64,000 bases of DNA from Iodobacter ciconiae. Lineage in GTDB: Bacteria; Pseudomonadota; Gammaproteobacteria; Burkholderiales; Chitinibacteraceae. This document shows, in pieces, positions 38,419-46,941 of this stretch. The notes beneath the pieces are model-generated. The model searched no databases. It was not told the origin of the DNA and was given only the letters and a program-made list of their open reading frames with translations. The position numbers and the translations under genes are program-made. The stretch's first letter is position 1. Every line of letters begins with the position of its first letter. The stretch spans positions 2,976,001 to 3,040,000 of the forward strand of contig NZ_CP034433.1 in assembly GCF_003952345.1 (NCBI RefSeq), in the 5' to 3' direction.

Positions 38419-39600
38419 CTACCCTGGTTTTCCATCTGCCCTGGGCTTCAAATATACTGGCATAAAGCGGCTACCCCATAACAAGAAGGCCAGTAATGCC
38501 CCTAAGGCCGCGGCACAGAGCAGGGCATTTTGCCAAGGCAGTACTTCGGCGAAAATACGGGTAATAGCTACGCCATGCAGCAGGCAATAAAGCATCCAAG
38601 TCAGATTGCTAAGGATAAGTGGCAGACCTGCGTGGCCCAGACTTACCCTTGTGGCAAAGCCTAATAACATTGTGCCAAAAAAGCCGATGCCAATTGCATG
38701 TATCGGTGCAAATCCTAATATTACCGAGCCTGCTAACATGGCCGCACCTTGTGCGGTGTAAAGCAGCATGGCAATCGCAGCCCAGGCAAATGCCAGATGC
38801 AGCATGGCTAAGAGGCGATTTTGTAATGAGGCAAATAAGCGCCAGCGGTAGCTGGTATAGAAGAGCAGCCCGGTAAATACGGCATCAACTGGCAAGCTGC
38901 TGAAATGTGCCAGTTTTAGGGCTCCATGACCCCAGGATAAGGCAATCATGGCGTTTAACAGCCATAGTGGCCGCCATGCGCTGTAGTTCGGGATAACATT
39001 GGCAGAGAAAAATGGCAGCATTCTGTGGCTAACAGTTAAATACACTGGCAGTAAAAATCCCCATAGGCCAATCTCTAGCATATCAAGCCAGCCAGCGGTC
39101 ACATCAAATATCGCCCAGTACAGTGCCATGGCCTGCCCCAGCCAGCCCATAGTAAAGGCAAGTGCGATACGAATGGCGTGGCCGCGATCTGTGGCCTTGC
39201 TGGCCAGTATACGGTTTAGCCAGACGAGACAGGCGGCCCCCCAGCTGACCCAGTGCAGCGTAATGGCAATACGAAGCAGTGGCTGCCAAAATAATGCGCC
39301 AATCAATAGAGCGCTGCCTGTAGCATAAGTGATAAAAACCGGTGCATAGAGCTTGGCAGCCGGGCTGGCTACTCCCAGCCATTTAGGCCCTGCTGTGTAG
39401 ATAAAACCCAGCATAAACAGTGGAAAAAATCCGTATAACATTAAATAACCGTGTAAAAACATAGGCGCAATGCTGCTGGGTATTGTGCTGCCACCGGCTC
39501 TGAGCAACATTTCGCTGGCCCACCAGGTAAGGCTTGCAATCAGCAATAAGGTGCCACAAAAAAAACCAACGCGATGAGGAGCGCTAAGAAATGTTTTCAT
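38419..39600 (-). CDS. nnrS: NnrS-family membrane protein
   Basis: A 393-residue membrane protein with 12 hydrophobic helices. FLHGYLMLYGFFPLFMLGFIYTAGPKWL, SHRMLPFFSANV and FAPIHAIGIGFFGTMLLGFATRVSLGH carry the conserved His and other residues of NnrS, a heme- and copper-containing protein linked to nitric-oxide stress and denitrification. It overlaps the hemerythrin gene by ATGA (39597-39600), so both are translated from one message with an IscR-like operator in front. Confidence 0.92.
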   Translation of the reverse strand: MKTFLSAPHRVGFFCGTLLLIASLTWWASEMLLRAGGSTIPSSIAPMFLHGYLMLYGFFPLFMLGFIYTAGPKWLGVASPAAKLYAPVFITYATGSALLIGALFWQPLLRIAITLHWVSWGAACLVWLNRILASKATDRGHAIRIALAFTMGWLGQAMALYWAIFDVTAGWLDMLEIGLWGFLLPVYLTVSHRMLPFFSANVIPNYSAWRPLWLLNAMIALSWGHGALKLAHFSSLPVDAVFTGLLFYTSYRWRLFASLQNRLLAMLHLAFAWAAIAMLLYTAQGAAMLAGSVILGFAPIHAIGIGFFGTMLLGFATRVSLGHAGLPLILSNLTWMLYCLLHGVAITRIFAEVLPWQNALLCAAALGALLAFLLWGSRFMPVYLKPRADGKPG

Positions 39601-40136
39601 AGGGTTTTATCCTGAGCGGTATTTTGAATACGCCGATTAGTCATGTTCTGTCCCATTGCTGACAGTGTGGATGCATCGAGTAGCAATTCGGCGCTAGGGT
39701 AAATAAGGGTTTCTTCCAGATCGGCATGAGCGGGGTAACGCTTGGAAAATTCACTTGCCAAAGCCAGTGGTAGTTTTCCGCCCTGCCCTGCAGCCAGCGG
39801 GATTAAATAGCTGCGTACATCCTGCCAGAGCAGACCAAGCGTTTTGTGCTCGGCGCTAGTTGATGCAATGATGGCTTTTAGTTCGGCATTACCGTACTGG
39901 CTGAGAAGTGGGAATAAATCCAGATCTTCATCGTTGTGGTGCAGCGGAGCTGCTACGTCGAAGTAGCGCAAAATGCCGGCAGCAGCATCCTGAGCCTTGG
40001 TATCTGCACCTTCTTTTATCAGATACTGGGCCAGTTTTAGTGTTAGTGCTGCGTATTGCCGAACCCTGTCGTGACAGGCTACCAGCATAGCAATGGGTGT
40101 TTCAAAAGTGACCGTTTCGGAAGAAAACAGCGACAT
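39597..40136 (-). CDS. Hemerythrin HHE-domain protein
   Basis: A 179-residue four-helix protein with likely di-iron ligands: ACHDRVRQY, PLHHNDEDLDLFP, SAEHKTLG and YPAHADLEETLIYP. Such proteins bind oxygen or NO or help in iron-sulfur repair. AGGAGAG lies 6 bases before the ATG. First gene of an operon with nnrS, which argues for a part in nitrosative stress. Confidence 0.9.
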   Translation of the reverse strand: MSLFSSETVTFETPIAMLVACHDRVRQYAALTLKLAQYLIKEGADTKAQDAAAGILRYFDVAAPLHHNDEDLDLFPLLSQYGNAELKAIIASTSAEHKTLGLLWQDVRSYLIPLAAGQGGKLPLALASEFSKRYPAHADLEETLIYPSAELLLDASTLSAMGQNMTNRRIQNTAQDKTL

Positions 40137-40156
40137 TATTTCTCTCCTGATAATTC

Positions 40157-40173
40157 CCGACTAATTTAGTCGG
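40157..40173. promoter_or_regulatory. IscR/Rrf2-type operator upstream of the hemerythrin-nnrS operon
   Basis: CCGACTAATTTAGTCGG is a palindrome save the central base and contains GACTAATTTAGTC, a full match to the core GACTRWWWYAGTC of E. coli type 1 IscR sites. It lies 20 bases upstream of the hemerythrin ATG, between promoter and ribosome-binding site. An iron-sulfur Rrf2 regulator (IscR or a NO-sensing relative) is the likely binder. A weak FNR/DNR-like TTGAC-TTAG-GGCAA is at 40201-40214. Confidence 0.65.
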
Positions 40174-40225
40174 ATTTTACGCAGAAAGACAGTTGCATAT
40201 TTGACTTAGGGCAATATTTACCTGC

Positions 40226-40249
40226 TTCAAGGGGATTTTTAAGCCCCGT
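40226..40249. repeat. 24-base interspersed repeat (second copy at 23855-23878)
   Basis: TTCAAGGGG, then ATTTTTAAGCCCCGT; the copy at 23855 differs at 2 of 24 bases. It contains GGGG and CCCC arms that can pair. Both copies are intergenic. The rest of 40250-40452 holds no supported gene. Confidence 0.5.
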
Positions 40250-40452
40250 ATTGGGTGCAATTTAAGTTGTTTTTCCGGGGAGGAACCTATTTAAAATCAA
40301 GAAAACAGCTTAATTTTAAAATAACTTTTGCATATGAAATGCTGTGTTCTCTGGGGGGCTGCTTGGTTCAAGGTTTGCATCGAGTAAGATTCGTTGATCA
40401 TAAAAAATGGGCTGAAGTAAATCAGCCCATGGTTTGTTAATGTGATTGCTAA

Positions 40453-42429
40453 TTAAATATCCGCTTCAGCTTCATTACCCCGCGCTTCCAGCCACGCTTT
40501 GCGGCTGCTGGCCTCTGTTTTACCCATCAGCATGTGCATCAGCTCACGGGTGTTGAGTGCCACATCATCGTTAATGCCAACCCGCAGCATACGGCGGGTA
40601 TCCGGGTTCATGGTGGTGTCGAATAATTGCTCGGCATTCATTTCCCCCAGACCCTTGAAGCGGCTGATATTCCAGGCATTTTCTCGGATTTTTTCTACAC
40701 GCAGCTTATCTAAAATGGCGGTTAGCTCGCCTTCATCCAATGCATAGAATTTACGTGGCGGCTTGGCTTTGCCGCTGCCTGCTACATCCACACGATAGAG
40801 CGGTGGTTGTGCTACAAATACATGTCCCTGGGCAATCAGCTGGGGGAAATGGCGGTAAAACAGCGTGAGCAGCAGTACCTGAATATGGCTGCCGTCTACG
40901 TCCGCATCCGACATAATGATGATTTTGCCGTAACGCAGGCCAGATAAATCGGCTTTGACATCATCCAGCGTATGCGGATCAACACCAATGGCTACGGCCA
41001 TATCGTGTACTTCATTATTGGCAAAAATCTGATCGCGATCAATTTCCCAAGTGTTCAGCACCTTCCCACGCAGGGGCAGAATGGCCTGAAAATCCTTATC
41101 CCTGCCTTGTTTGGCCGAGCCACCCGCCGAATCGCCCTCTACTAAAAACAGCTCACAGCGCTCGCTTTCATCCGATGCGCAATCGGTGAGCTTGCCGGGT
41201 AAGACTGCCACACCGGATGATTTTTTCTTTTCTACTTTTTGCGAATTCTTTTGTCGAGCTTGTGCTGCGCGGATGCACAGCTCGGCCAGTTTTTTAGCCA
41301 GATCAACATGTTGATTCAGCCAGATTTCAAATGGCGAGCGCACTACAGTAGAAACCAGCTTTAAGCCATCACGGCTGGTGAGCTTGTCTTTGGTCTGGCC
41401 TTGAAATTGCGGGTCCAGAATCTTGGCCGAAAGCACAAAAGAGCAGCGGCCAAACAAGTCTTCCGGCAGCACTTTTACGCCTTTAGGCAGCAGACTGTGA
41501 AATTCAATAAAAGTTTTAACAGCCTGGAAAACCCCGTCGCGCAGGCCGGATTCGTGCGTGCCGCCTGATGGAGTAGTAATCAGATTGACGTAGGATTCGC
41601 GGTTAACAGGGCCGTCTTCTGTCCAGGTCAGTGCCCAGGCGCAACCTTCACCTAGCGAGAAAGTATCGTCTACCTGCTCGATATATTTCTCGCCTTCAAA
41701 GATCGGGATAAGCTGGTTGTAGCCAGCTACTTTCTCGGATAAATAGCCCGTTAAGCCATCCGGGTAGCACCAGCTTTTATTGATCAGCTCGCCATTAGGC
41801 TGCTCGATGGCCAGGTTTACTACTAAGCCGGGTAAGAGCACGGCCTTGGATTTGAGCTGATGCTCTAGATCGGCCAGCGGAATATTGGGTGAATCAAAGT
41901 ACTTTGGATCAGGCTCTACATAAACGCTGGTGCCGCTGTCTTTTTTGGCACATGTGCCCAGCACCACCAGTGGCTCGATGACTTCCCCTGAGCCAAATAC
42001 CAGGCGATGCTGCTGGCCTTCACGTTTGACTTCTACTTCTAAACGCGTGGATAAAGCGTTGGTAACCGAAACGCCCACACCATGCAAACCGCCTGAAAAT
42101 GCATAAGCACCGCCGTCTTTTTTATCGAATTTACCGCCAGCATGCAGCTGGGTAAATACAACTTGCACTGTTGGCACGCCTTCCTCAGGGTGCAGCCCTA
42201 CCGGAATACCTCGGCCATTATCGCTGACGCGCACGCTTTGATTACGATACAGCACCACATCAATTTGAGTGGCATAGCCACCCAAAGCCTCGTCGGCGGC
42301 GTTGTCGATTACCTCTTGGCAGATATGCAGAGGATTATCAGTGCGGGTGTACATGCCGGGACGGTGCCGGACAGGATCAAGGCCTTTTAAAACCTTAACA
42401 GAAGATTCGTCGTATTTAGGAGTTGCCAT
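40453..42429 (-). CDS. parE: DNA topoisomerase IV subunit B
   Basis: ATPase subunit of topoisomerase IV (658 residues). GHKL ATPase motifs: EVIDNAADEALGG, DNGRGIPVG and SGGLHGVGVS; TOPRIM: EGDSAGGSAKQGRDKDFQAI, PLRGKVLN and DADVDGSHIQ. ParE rather than GyrB by length and the RHRPGMYT start. The ATG at 42429 overlaps a parS-like site that fills the Shine-Dalgarno region, the same arrangement as at parC. Confidence 0.96.
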   Translation of the reverse strand: MATPKYDESSVKVLKGLDPVRHRPGMYTRTDNPLHICQEVIDNAADEALGGYATQIDVVLYRNQSVRVSDNGRGIPVGLHPEEGVPTVQVVFTQLHAGGKFDKKDGGAYAFSGGLHGVGVSVTNALSTRLEVEVKREGQQHRLVFGSGEVIEPLVVLGTCAKKDSGTSVYVEPDPKYFDSPNIPLADLEHQLKSKAVLLPGLVVNLAIEQPNGELINKSWCYPDGLTGYLSEKVAGYNQLIPIFEGEKYIEQVDDTFSLGEGCAWALTWTEDGPVNRESYVNLITTPSGGTHESGLRDGVFQAVKTFIEFHSLLPKGVKVLPEDLFGRCSFVLSAKILDPQFQGQTKDKLTSRDGLKLVSTVVRSPFEIWLNQHVDLAKKLAELCIRAAQARQKNSQKVEKKKSSGVAVLPGKLTDCASDESERCELFLVEGDSAGGSAKQGRDKDFQAILPLRGKVLNTWEIDRDQIFANNEVHDMAVAIGVDPHTLDDVKADLSGLRYGKIIIMSDADVDGSHIQVLLLTLFYRHFPQLIAQGHVFVAQPPLYRVDVAGSGKAKPPRKFYALDEGELTAILDKLRVEKIRENAWNISRFKGLGEMNAEQLFDTTMNPDTRRMLRVGINDDVALNTRELMHMLMGKTEASSRKAWLEARGNEAEADI

Positions 42430-42444
42430 GTTTCACGTGAAACC
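42429..42444 (+). promoter_or_regulatory. parS-like site overlapping the parE start codon
   Basis: TGTTTCACGTGAAACC, 15 of 16 to the parS consensus. Its first base pairs with the A of the parE start codon on the minus strand. Confidence 0.82.
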
Positions 42445-42803
42445 GATTACTAAAGTTGTCGCGAGTCTAGCAAGCTGGGACAAAATTAACTACCACAACA
42501 CTTGATAAATAAAACCTTTGGGAGCCGAGCTAAGCTGATCATGTGCCTGTTGGTGCTTTTTTTAAAGACTCAAAAAATATTATTCCCAAATGGCTTTATC
42601 GAGAATCTAGTGTTGCTGATCCCTGAAAAAAGGACTTGGAGGTGATGCTTTGGGAGGCTCGGCTTTTTACATAGATATTACGTTGAAGTGAATATTGCAA
42701 ATTGTGTAGCCACCGTATTGTTGCACTACATATCTTATAAAACTTACTTTTTTTAGCATGCTCTGTATCGTGCAGAAACTTTTAAGCGGGCACCATGAAT
42801 TAA
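42445..42803. other. Intergenic stretch upstream of parE, possible structured RNA
   Basis: About 360 bases with no supported gene. GGAGCCGAGC (42521-42530) can pair with GCTCGGCTTT (42657-42664 plus two G-T pairs), enclosing about 130 bases and ending in a T run; a GTTGGTGC before seven T lies inside. This may be a small RNA on the plus strand or the parE upstream region only. Confidence 0.3.
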
Positions 42804-44300
42804 TCACCCCCCAAAGCTGCGCCGGTATTGAATTGCTTCGGCAATATGTGCTGTGCTGATGGCTTCGTCTCCTGCCAGATCGGCAATGGTTCTGGCCACT
42901 TTCAGCACACGATGGGTAGCACGGGCAGAGAGTGATAATTTTTGGATCGCTGTTTGCAGCAGGCCTCGGGCTTCTTCGCTTAAGGGGCAGTGTTGCTCAA
43001 GTAGCTTGCCATTGAGGCGGGAATTAGGCGTGTTCTGTCTTGCTGCTTGCTTAAGGTGAGCGGCTACTACGCGCTTTCTGACAATGGAGGAGGATTCCCC
43101 TGTTGCTGCTGCCAGTAGTGTGTTTTCTGGCAATAAGGGCACTTCGATCACTAAATCGATTCGATCCATAAAGGGGCCGGATAATTTTCCCCGGTAGCGG
43201 GCTATCTGATCAGGCGTGCAGCGGCAGGCTTTTTTAGGATGGCCCAGATAGCCACAGGGGCAGGGATTCATGGCAGCAATCAGCTGAAAATCAGCAGGAA
43301 ATTCGGTGGAGTGTGCGGCGCGGGCAATATGGATTTTCTGGCTTTCCAGTGGCTCACGTAATACTTCCAGAACCTTTCTGTCGAACTCTGGCAGTTCGTC
43401 TAAAAACAACACACCATGATGCGCTAAAGAAATTTCACCGGGCTGAGGTACACTTCCCCCGCCAACCAGTGCCACAGCTGACGCGGTGTGATGAGGAGAT
43501 CTGTAAGCGCGTACGCCAAAGCGGCTGGCATCCAGGCGTTCTTTGCCTAAAGACTGAATTCGGGCAGCCTCAAGGGCTTCCAGCTCGCTCATTTCAGGTA
43601 AAAGGCTGGGTAAACGTTGTGCCAGCATGGATTTCCCTGTACCTGGAGGCCCGATGAGGAGCAGACTATGCCTGCCTGCTGCTGCAATTTCTAAAGTGCG
43701 TTTGGCTTGCTGTTGGCCTTTTACTTCACTCAAATCGAGCATGGCAGGCGGAGCTTTGATGGCGATTGGAGTTGCGAGTGCTAGCTGATCGCTGCCCAGT
43801 AAATGTCGGCAAACTTGCATCAGGTGGCTGGCTGAGAGCACACTGGCGCTACTGAGTAAGGCAGCTTCTGCTGCGCTGTCTGCCGGTAAAATGAGTGTTC
43901 TGCCTATTGCCTGTGCTGCCCACGCCATACCTAGCGCACCCCGAATAGAGCGTAATTCACCCGATAGCCCTAATTCACCGGCGAACTCAAAATTATTTAT
44001 CTGTTCTAAAGGAAGCTGGCCACTGGCCGCCAGGATGCCTACGGCGATAGGCAAATCAAAAAGGCCGGAAGATTTGGGTAAGTCGGCAGGAGCAAGGTTA
44101 ACGGTGATACGACGGTTGGGAAATTCAAAGCCACACACGGCCAGAGCGGCACGCACGCGTTCTCGGCTTTCTTTGACTTCCAGATCGGGTAGCCCTACCA
44201 GATTAAAAGCGGGTAAACCGTTAGCCAGATGGATTTCCACCAGCACGGCACTCGCTTCAATTCCTATCATGGCGCGGCTATGGATAATGGCAAGAGACAT
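42804..44300 (-). CDS. comM: YifB/ComM family AAA+ ATPase (Mg chelatase-like)
   Basis: A 498-residue protein: N-terminal Lon-substrate-like domain (GIEASAVLVEIHLANGLPAFNLVGLPD), AAA+ core with Walker A LLIGPPGTGKSMLA and Walker B GVLFLDELPEF, and the zinc-like CPCGYLGHPKKACRC. ComM is a helicase that promotes branch migration during natural transformation, which fits the pilin genes nearby. It is divergent from the sensor-kinase gene, with the starts close together. Confidence 0.93.
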   Translation of the reverse strand: MSLAIIHSRAMIGIEASAVLVEIHLANGLPAFNLVGLPDLEVKESRERVRAALAVCGFEFPNRRITVNLAPADLPKSSGLFDLPIAVGILAASGQLPLEQINNFEFAGELGLSGELRSIRGALGMAWAAQAIGRTLILPADSAAEAALLSSASVLSASHLMQVCRHLLGSDQLALATPIAIKAPPAMLDLSEVKGQQQAKRTLEIAAAGRHSLLLIGPPGTGKSMLAQRLPSLLPEMSELEALEAARIQSLGKERLDASRFGVRAYRSPHHTASAVALVGGGSVPQPGEISLAHHGVLFLDELPEFDRKVLEVLREPLESQKIHIARAAHSTEFPADFQLIAAMNPCPCGYLGHPKKACRCTPDQIARYRGKLSGPFMDRIDLVIEVPLLPENTLLAAATGESSSIVRKRVVAAHLKQAARQNTPNSRLNGKLLEQHCPLSEEARGLLQTAIQKLSLSARATHRVLKVARTIADLAGDEAISTAHIAEAIQYRRSFGG

Positions 44301-44345
44301 TCAGCAAGCTCGAAGTGGATTCCTTATAGTGTAGGTAACAAATGG

Positions 44346-45398
44346 ATGCGCCGTATGCTGCTTGAACAATCAACTGAAGAGCTGGTTCCACTCCCGGATT
44401 TTCGTAATTTTGGAGTATTACTACGTATTTTGCTGCTGATTCATCTTGGTATGCTGGCTTACGTACTAGTTGGGCTTTCTGTATGGGAGGAGTGGCCGCT
44501 TAGGCTGGGTGAGGCTGCTATGTGGGTAGAGCCTCCTTTGCTGGGGACGTTGTTATTGCTGTCTATTATGATGCCCTGGCTTAATCGCTTGTCTTATCAC
44601 ATGGGGGTTTTGGGGGTAAGTGCACTGGCGATGTTTTTGGTTTTCGGGCAAAGGAAAGTATTGCTTTCCGTATTACAGCCTGCAACGGCCTTGCTTCCTG
44701 CGCTTCTGTTTACCATGATGTTGGTAGTGTCTGTGATGCTTTATCTGCGTTTACGCTGGAAATCATTGTCACCAAGGTTAACGGAAGCAAGGCTGGCAGC
44801 ATTACAGGCGAGGATCAGACCGCATTTCTTTTTTAATAGTTTGAACGCGGTGTTGTCATTAATTCGCAGTGAACCCAAGCGTGCAGAGCAGGTTTTGGAA
44901 GATTTAGCTGATTTATTTCGGGTAGTTATGGTTGATAAACAGCAGCTTTCCACTGTGGAATGCGAGCTGGAGGTAGCACGTCGCTACCTGAATATTGAGG
45001 CGGTACGTCTGGGGGATAGGCTAATTGTTGAATGGGACATTGCCCAGTCATCATTAATGGCAGCTTTGCCCCCGCTTTTATTGCAGCCTTTGCTGGAAAA
45101 CGCTATTTATTATGGTGTAGAGCCTATTTTGGATCCCAGACCTGTGCAGATCAGCATTGCCATAAAAGATAAGCATGTTCACCTGGGAATTAAAAATTCT
45201 TTGCCGCAGGCAGGGACGGTGAGTCAACATAAGGGCAATGGGATGGCACTTCAGAATATTCGTCAGCGCTTATTGCTTCACTTCGATGCTGAAGCCAATT
45301 TAAGCACTTACGCGAATAACGACTATTATCAAGTACATATTGTCTTGCCTTACCGGGAGATTCCCCATGGGAACGCCACTGCGCCTTTTTCTTGTTGA
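44346..45398 (+). CDS. LytS/AlgZ-type sensor histidine kinase
   Basis: A 350-residue membrane kinase with four N-terminal helices (about 15-130), then the His_kinase domain: ALQARIRPHFFFNSLNAVLSLI with the phospho-acceptor His, N-box LLQPLLENAIYYGVEP and GNGMALQNIRQRL. This is the AlgZ/FimS layout. The ATG at 44346 has AGGT about 10 bases upstream; the longer frame from 44229 runs into the comM start. It overlaps the response-regulator gene by 32 bases. In Pseudomonas the AlgZ/AlgR pair controls type IV pili. Confidence 0.87.
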   Translation: MRRMLLEQSTEELVPLPDFRNFGVLLRILLLIHLGMLAYVLVGLSVWEEWPLRLGEAAMWVEPPLLGTLLLLSIMMPWLNRLSYHMGVLGVSALAMFLVFGQRKVLLSVLQPATALLPALLFTMMLVVSVMLYLRLRWKSLSPRLTEARLAALQARIRPHFFFNSLNAVLSLIRSEPKRAEQVLEDLADLFRVVMVDKQQLSTVECELEVARRYLNIEAVRLGDRLIVEWDIAQSSLMAALPPLLLQPLLENAIYYGVEPILDPRPVQISIAIKDKHVHLGIKNSLPQAGTVSQHKGNGMALQNIRQRLLLHFDAEANLSTYANNDYYQVHIVLPYREIPHGNATAPFSC

Positions 45399-46134
45399 TG
45401 ATGAAATACCCGCCTTGCGCAGGTTACAGGATGTGTTGGCTGATGTTGCTGACGAATGCCCGCATGATGTAGTCGGTACGGCTACCAGCGGTATGGCTGC
45501 ACTTGCTGCGCTGGCCGAGGCTGACGCCGATGCGGTGATTGTGGATATTCAAATGCCGCAAATGAGTGGTATTGAGCTGGCTCGTGAGCTAAGTCATTTT
45601 TCGCATCCGCCTGTAGTGATTTTTGCTACCGCCTTTGAGGAATACGGAGTCGCTGCATTTGAGGTGCGGGCCGTTGATTATCTTTTGAAGCCTATTCGTA
45701 AAGAGCGGCTGATTTCTGCCTTAAAACGGGTACAGGATATGCGGACTGCCAGATCACAGGCTGAGCCGGCTAGCCATGCCCGTACCCATTTCAGCGTAAC
45801 AGAGCGCGGCCGGGTACATTTAATTCCTGTTTCGGATGCCTATTATTTAAAAGCCGAGCAAAAATACATTACTTTGCGCACACGCGATCGTGAGTATCTG
45901 CTGGAAGATTCGCTGACTCGTTTAGAAGAAGAATTTGGCAATCACTTCGTGCGTATTCATCGCAATTGCCTGGTTGCACGTGACATGATGTCAGGCTTTG
46001 AAAAATCAGCAGTGGGTGGTAGCGAAGCGCACTGGCAGGTTATTTTGCGCGATTTACCCGAGCGCCTTGCTGTGAGCCGCAGGCAGCAGCATGTGATTAA
46101 AGAGCTTAAAAAGCTGGAAAGTGAAGGCAGGTAG
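45367..46134 (+). CDS. LytTR-type response regulator (AlgR-like)
   Basis: A 255-residue regulator: receiver domain 5-120 (FLVDDEIPALRRL, phospho-Asp in AVIVDIQMPQMSG, Lys in YLLKPI) and a LytTR DNA-binding domain (about 150-250; VSDAYYLKAEQKYITLRT, FVRIHRNCLVA). GGGAG lies 8 bases before the ATG at 45367, inside the end of the kinase gene, so the two are translated together. The pilin genes are possible targets, by analogy only. Confidence 0.9.
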   Translation: MGTPLRLFLVDDEIPALRRLQDVLADVADECPHDVVGTATSGMAALAALAEADADAVIVDIQMPQMSGIELARELSHFSHPPVVIFATAFEEYGVAAFEVRAVDYLLKPIRKERLISALKRVQDMRTARSQAEPASHARTHFSVTERGRVHLIPVSDAYYLKAEQKYITLRTRDREYLLEDSLTRLEEEFGNHFVRIHRNCLVARDMMSGFEKSAVGGSEAHWQVILRDLPERLAVSRRQQHVIKELKKLESEGR

Positions 46135-46187
46135 GGGTAGCTCTGGGATGTTTTATGATTTACAGACTCCCTTCCCCTGCTTTGTAA

Positions 46188-46874
46188 TTATTTAGGCCAG
46201 GCCAAATCCCAAGGGGCCGGGATTGCTGCCAGCTGTGTTTCTATGCCTTGAAAATCAAGCCCGGTATCCGGGGCCAATAAGATCTGTTGCCTCTCTCCAT
46301 GATAATCAAAATCTAAAGCCCAAGCGTGTAAGTAGCCACGATCTGCGGGTGTTCCACCGTAACGCTCATCCCCCAGAATCGGGCTACCCAGGCTTTTAAG
46401 GGCAACACGCAGCTGGTGGGTGCGGCCACTGAGCGGCTTGAGTACAAATAATCGCTTACCTGACTGTATATTTCCGTAGCTAAAAAATTGTGTGGCTACT
46501 TTTAGCTCACCATCACGGGATAGGCGCCAGGAGCCTCCCCTGCCCTTTTCCATTGCGCCTTTGATCCAGCCTTGTTTTTTTAATGGCTTTTTATCCGAGA
46601 TGGCTAGGTAATATTTCTGAATACGGTGTTCAGCAAAAGCGGCTCCAAAGTAGTGGGCTGCCTCGGTATTTTTAGCAAAAATGAGTAAGCCTGAGGTTAG
46701 TTTATCTAGTCTATGTACTGGCCAAAGCCTTATTCCACCTAACTTTTTTCGTAATCTTTCAACAAAGCCTGCTTCCCCTTCTTCCTGGTGAAAAGACAGG
46801 CCTGCAGGTTTGATTGCAACCAGAAAATCAGGATGTTCGTAGACAATAACTAAATGATTTGTATAGGGGGGCAT
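46188..46874 (-). CDS. RluA-family pseudouridine synthase
   Basis: A 228-residue RNA-modifying enzyme. The catalytic Asp lies in PVHRLDKLTSGLLIFAK, with the substrate loop KPLSGRTHQLRVALKSLG later. No S4 domain is present, which fits the TruC/RluA-like group; the target RNA is unknown. Start codons of this gene and of the EAL gene frame meet head to head at 46873. Confidence 0.9.
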   Translation of the reverse strand: MPPYTNHLVIVYEHPDFLVAIKPAGLSFHQEEGEAGFVERLRKKLGGIRLWPVHRLDKLTSGLLIFAKNTEAAHYFGAAFAEHRIQKYYLAISDKKPLKKQGWIKGAMEKGRGGSWRLSRDGELKVATQFFSYGNIQSGKRLFVLKPLSGRTHQLRVALKSLGSPILGDERYGGTPADRGYLHAWALDFDYHGERQQILLAPDTGLDFQGIETQLAAIPAPWDLAWPK

Positions 46875-46941
46875 GCTTGGTCAGGCTAAAAAGATTAGGA
46901 TAAGAGATATTTTGCTAAATATAGGACCAAAGCATAATCAT

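Noticed and set aside
42302..42505. Antisense open frames starting MFHVK at parS sites (also 20255-20476)
   Set aside because: The start is simply the parS sequence read in frame, and the rest is antisense to parE or parC.
44229..44345. Longer N-terminus of the sensor kinase
   Set aside because: It overlaps the comM start region antisense, and the membrane domain begins after the ATG at 44346.
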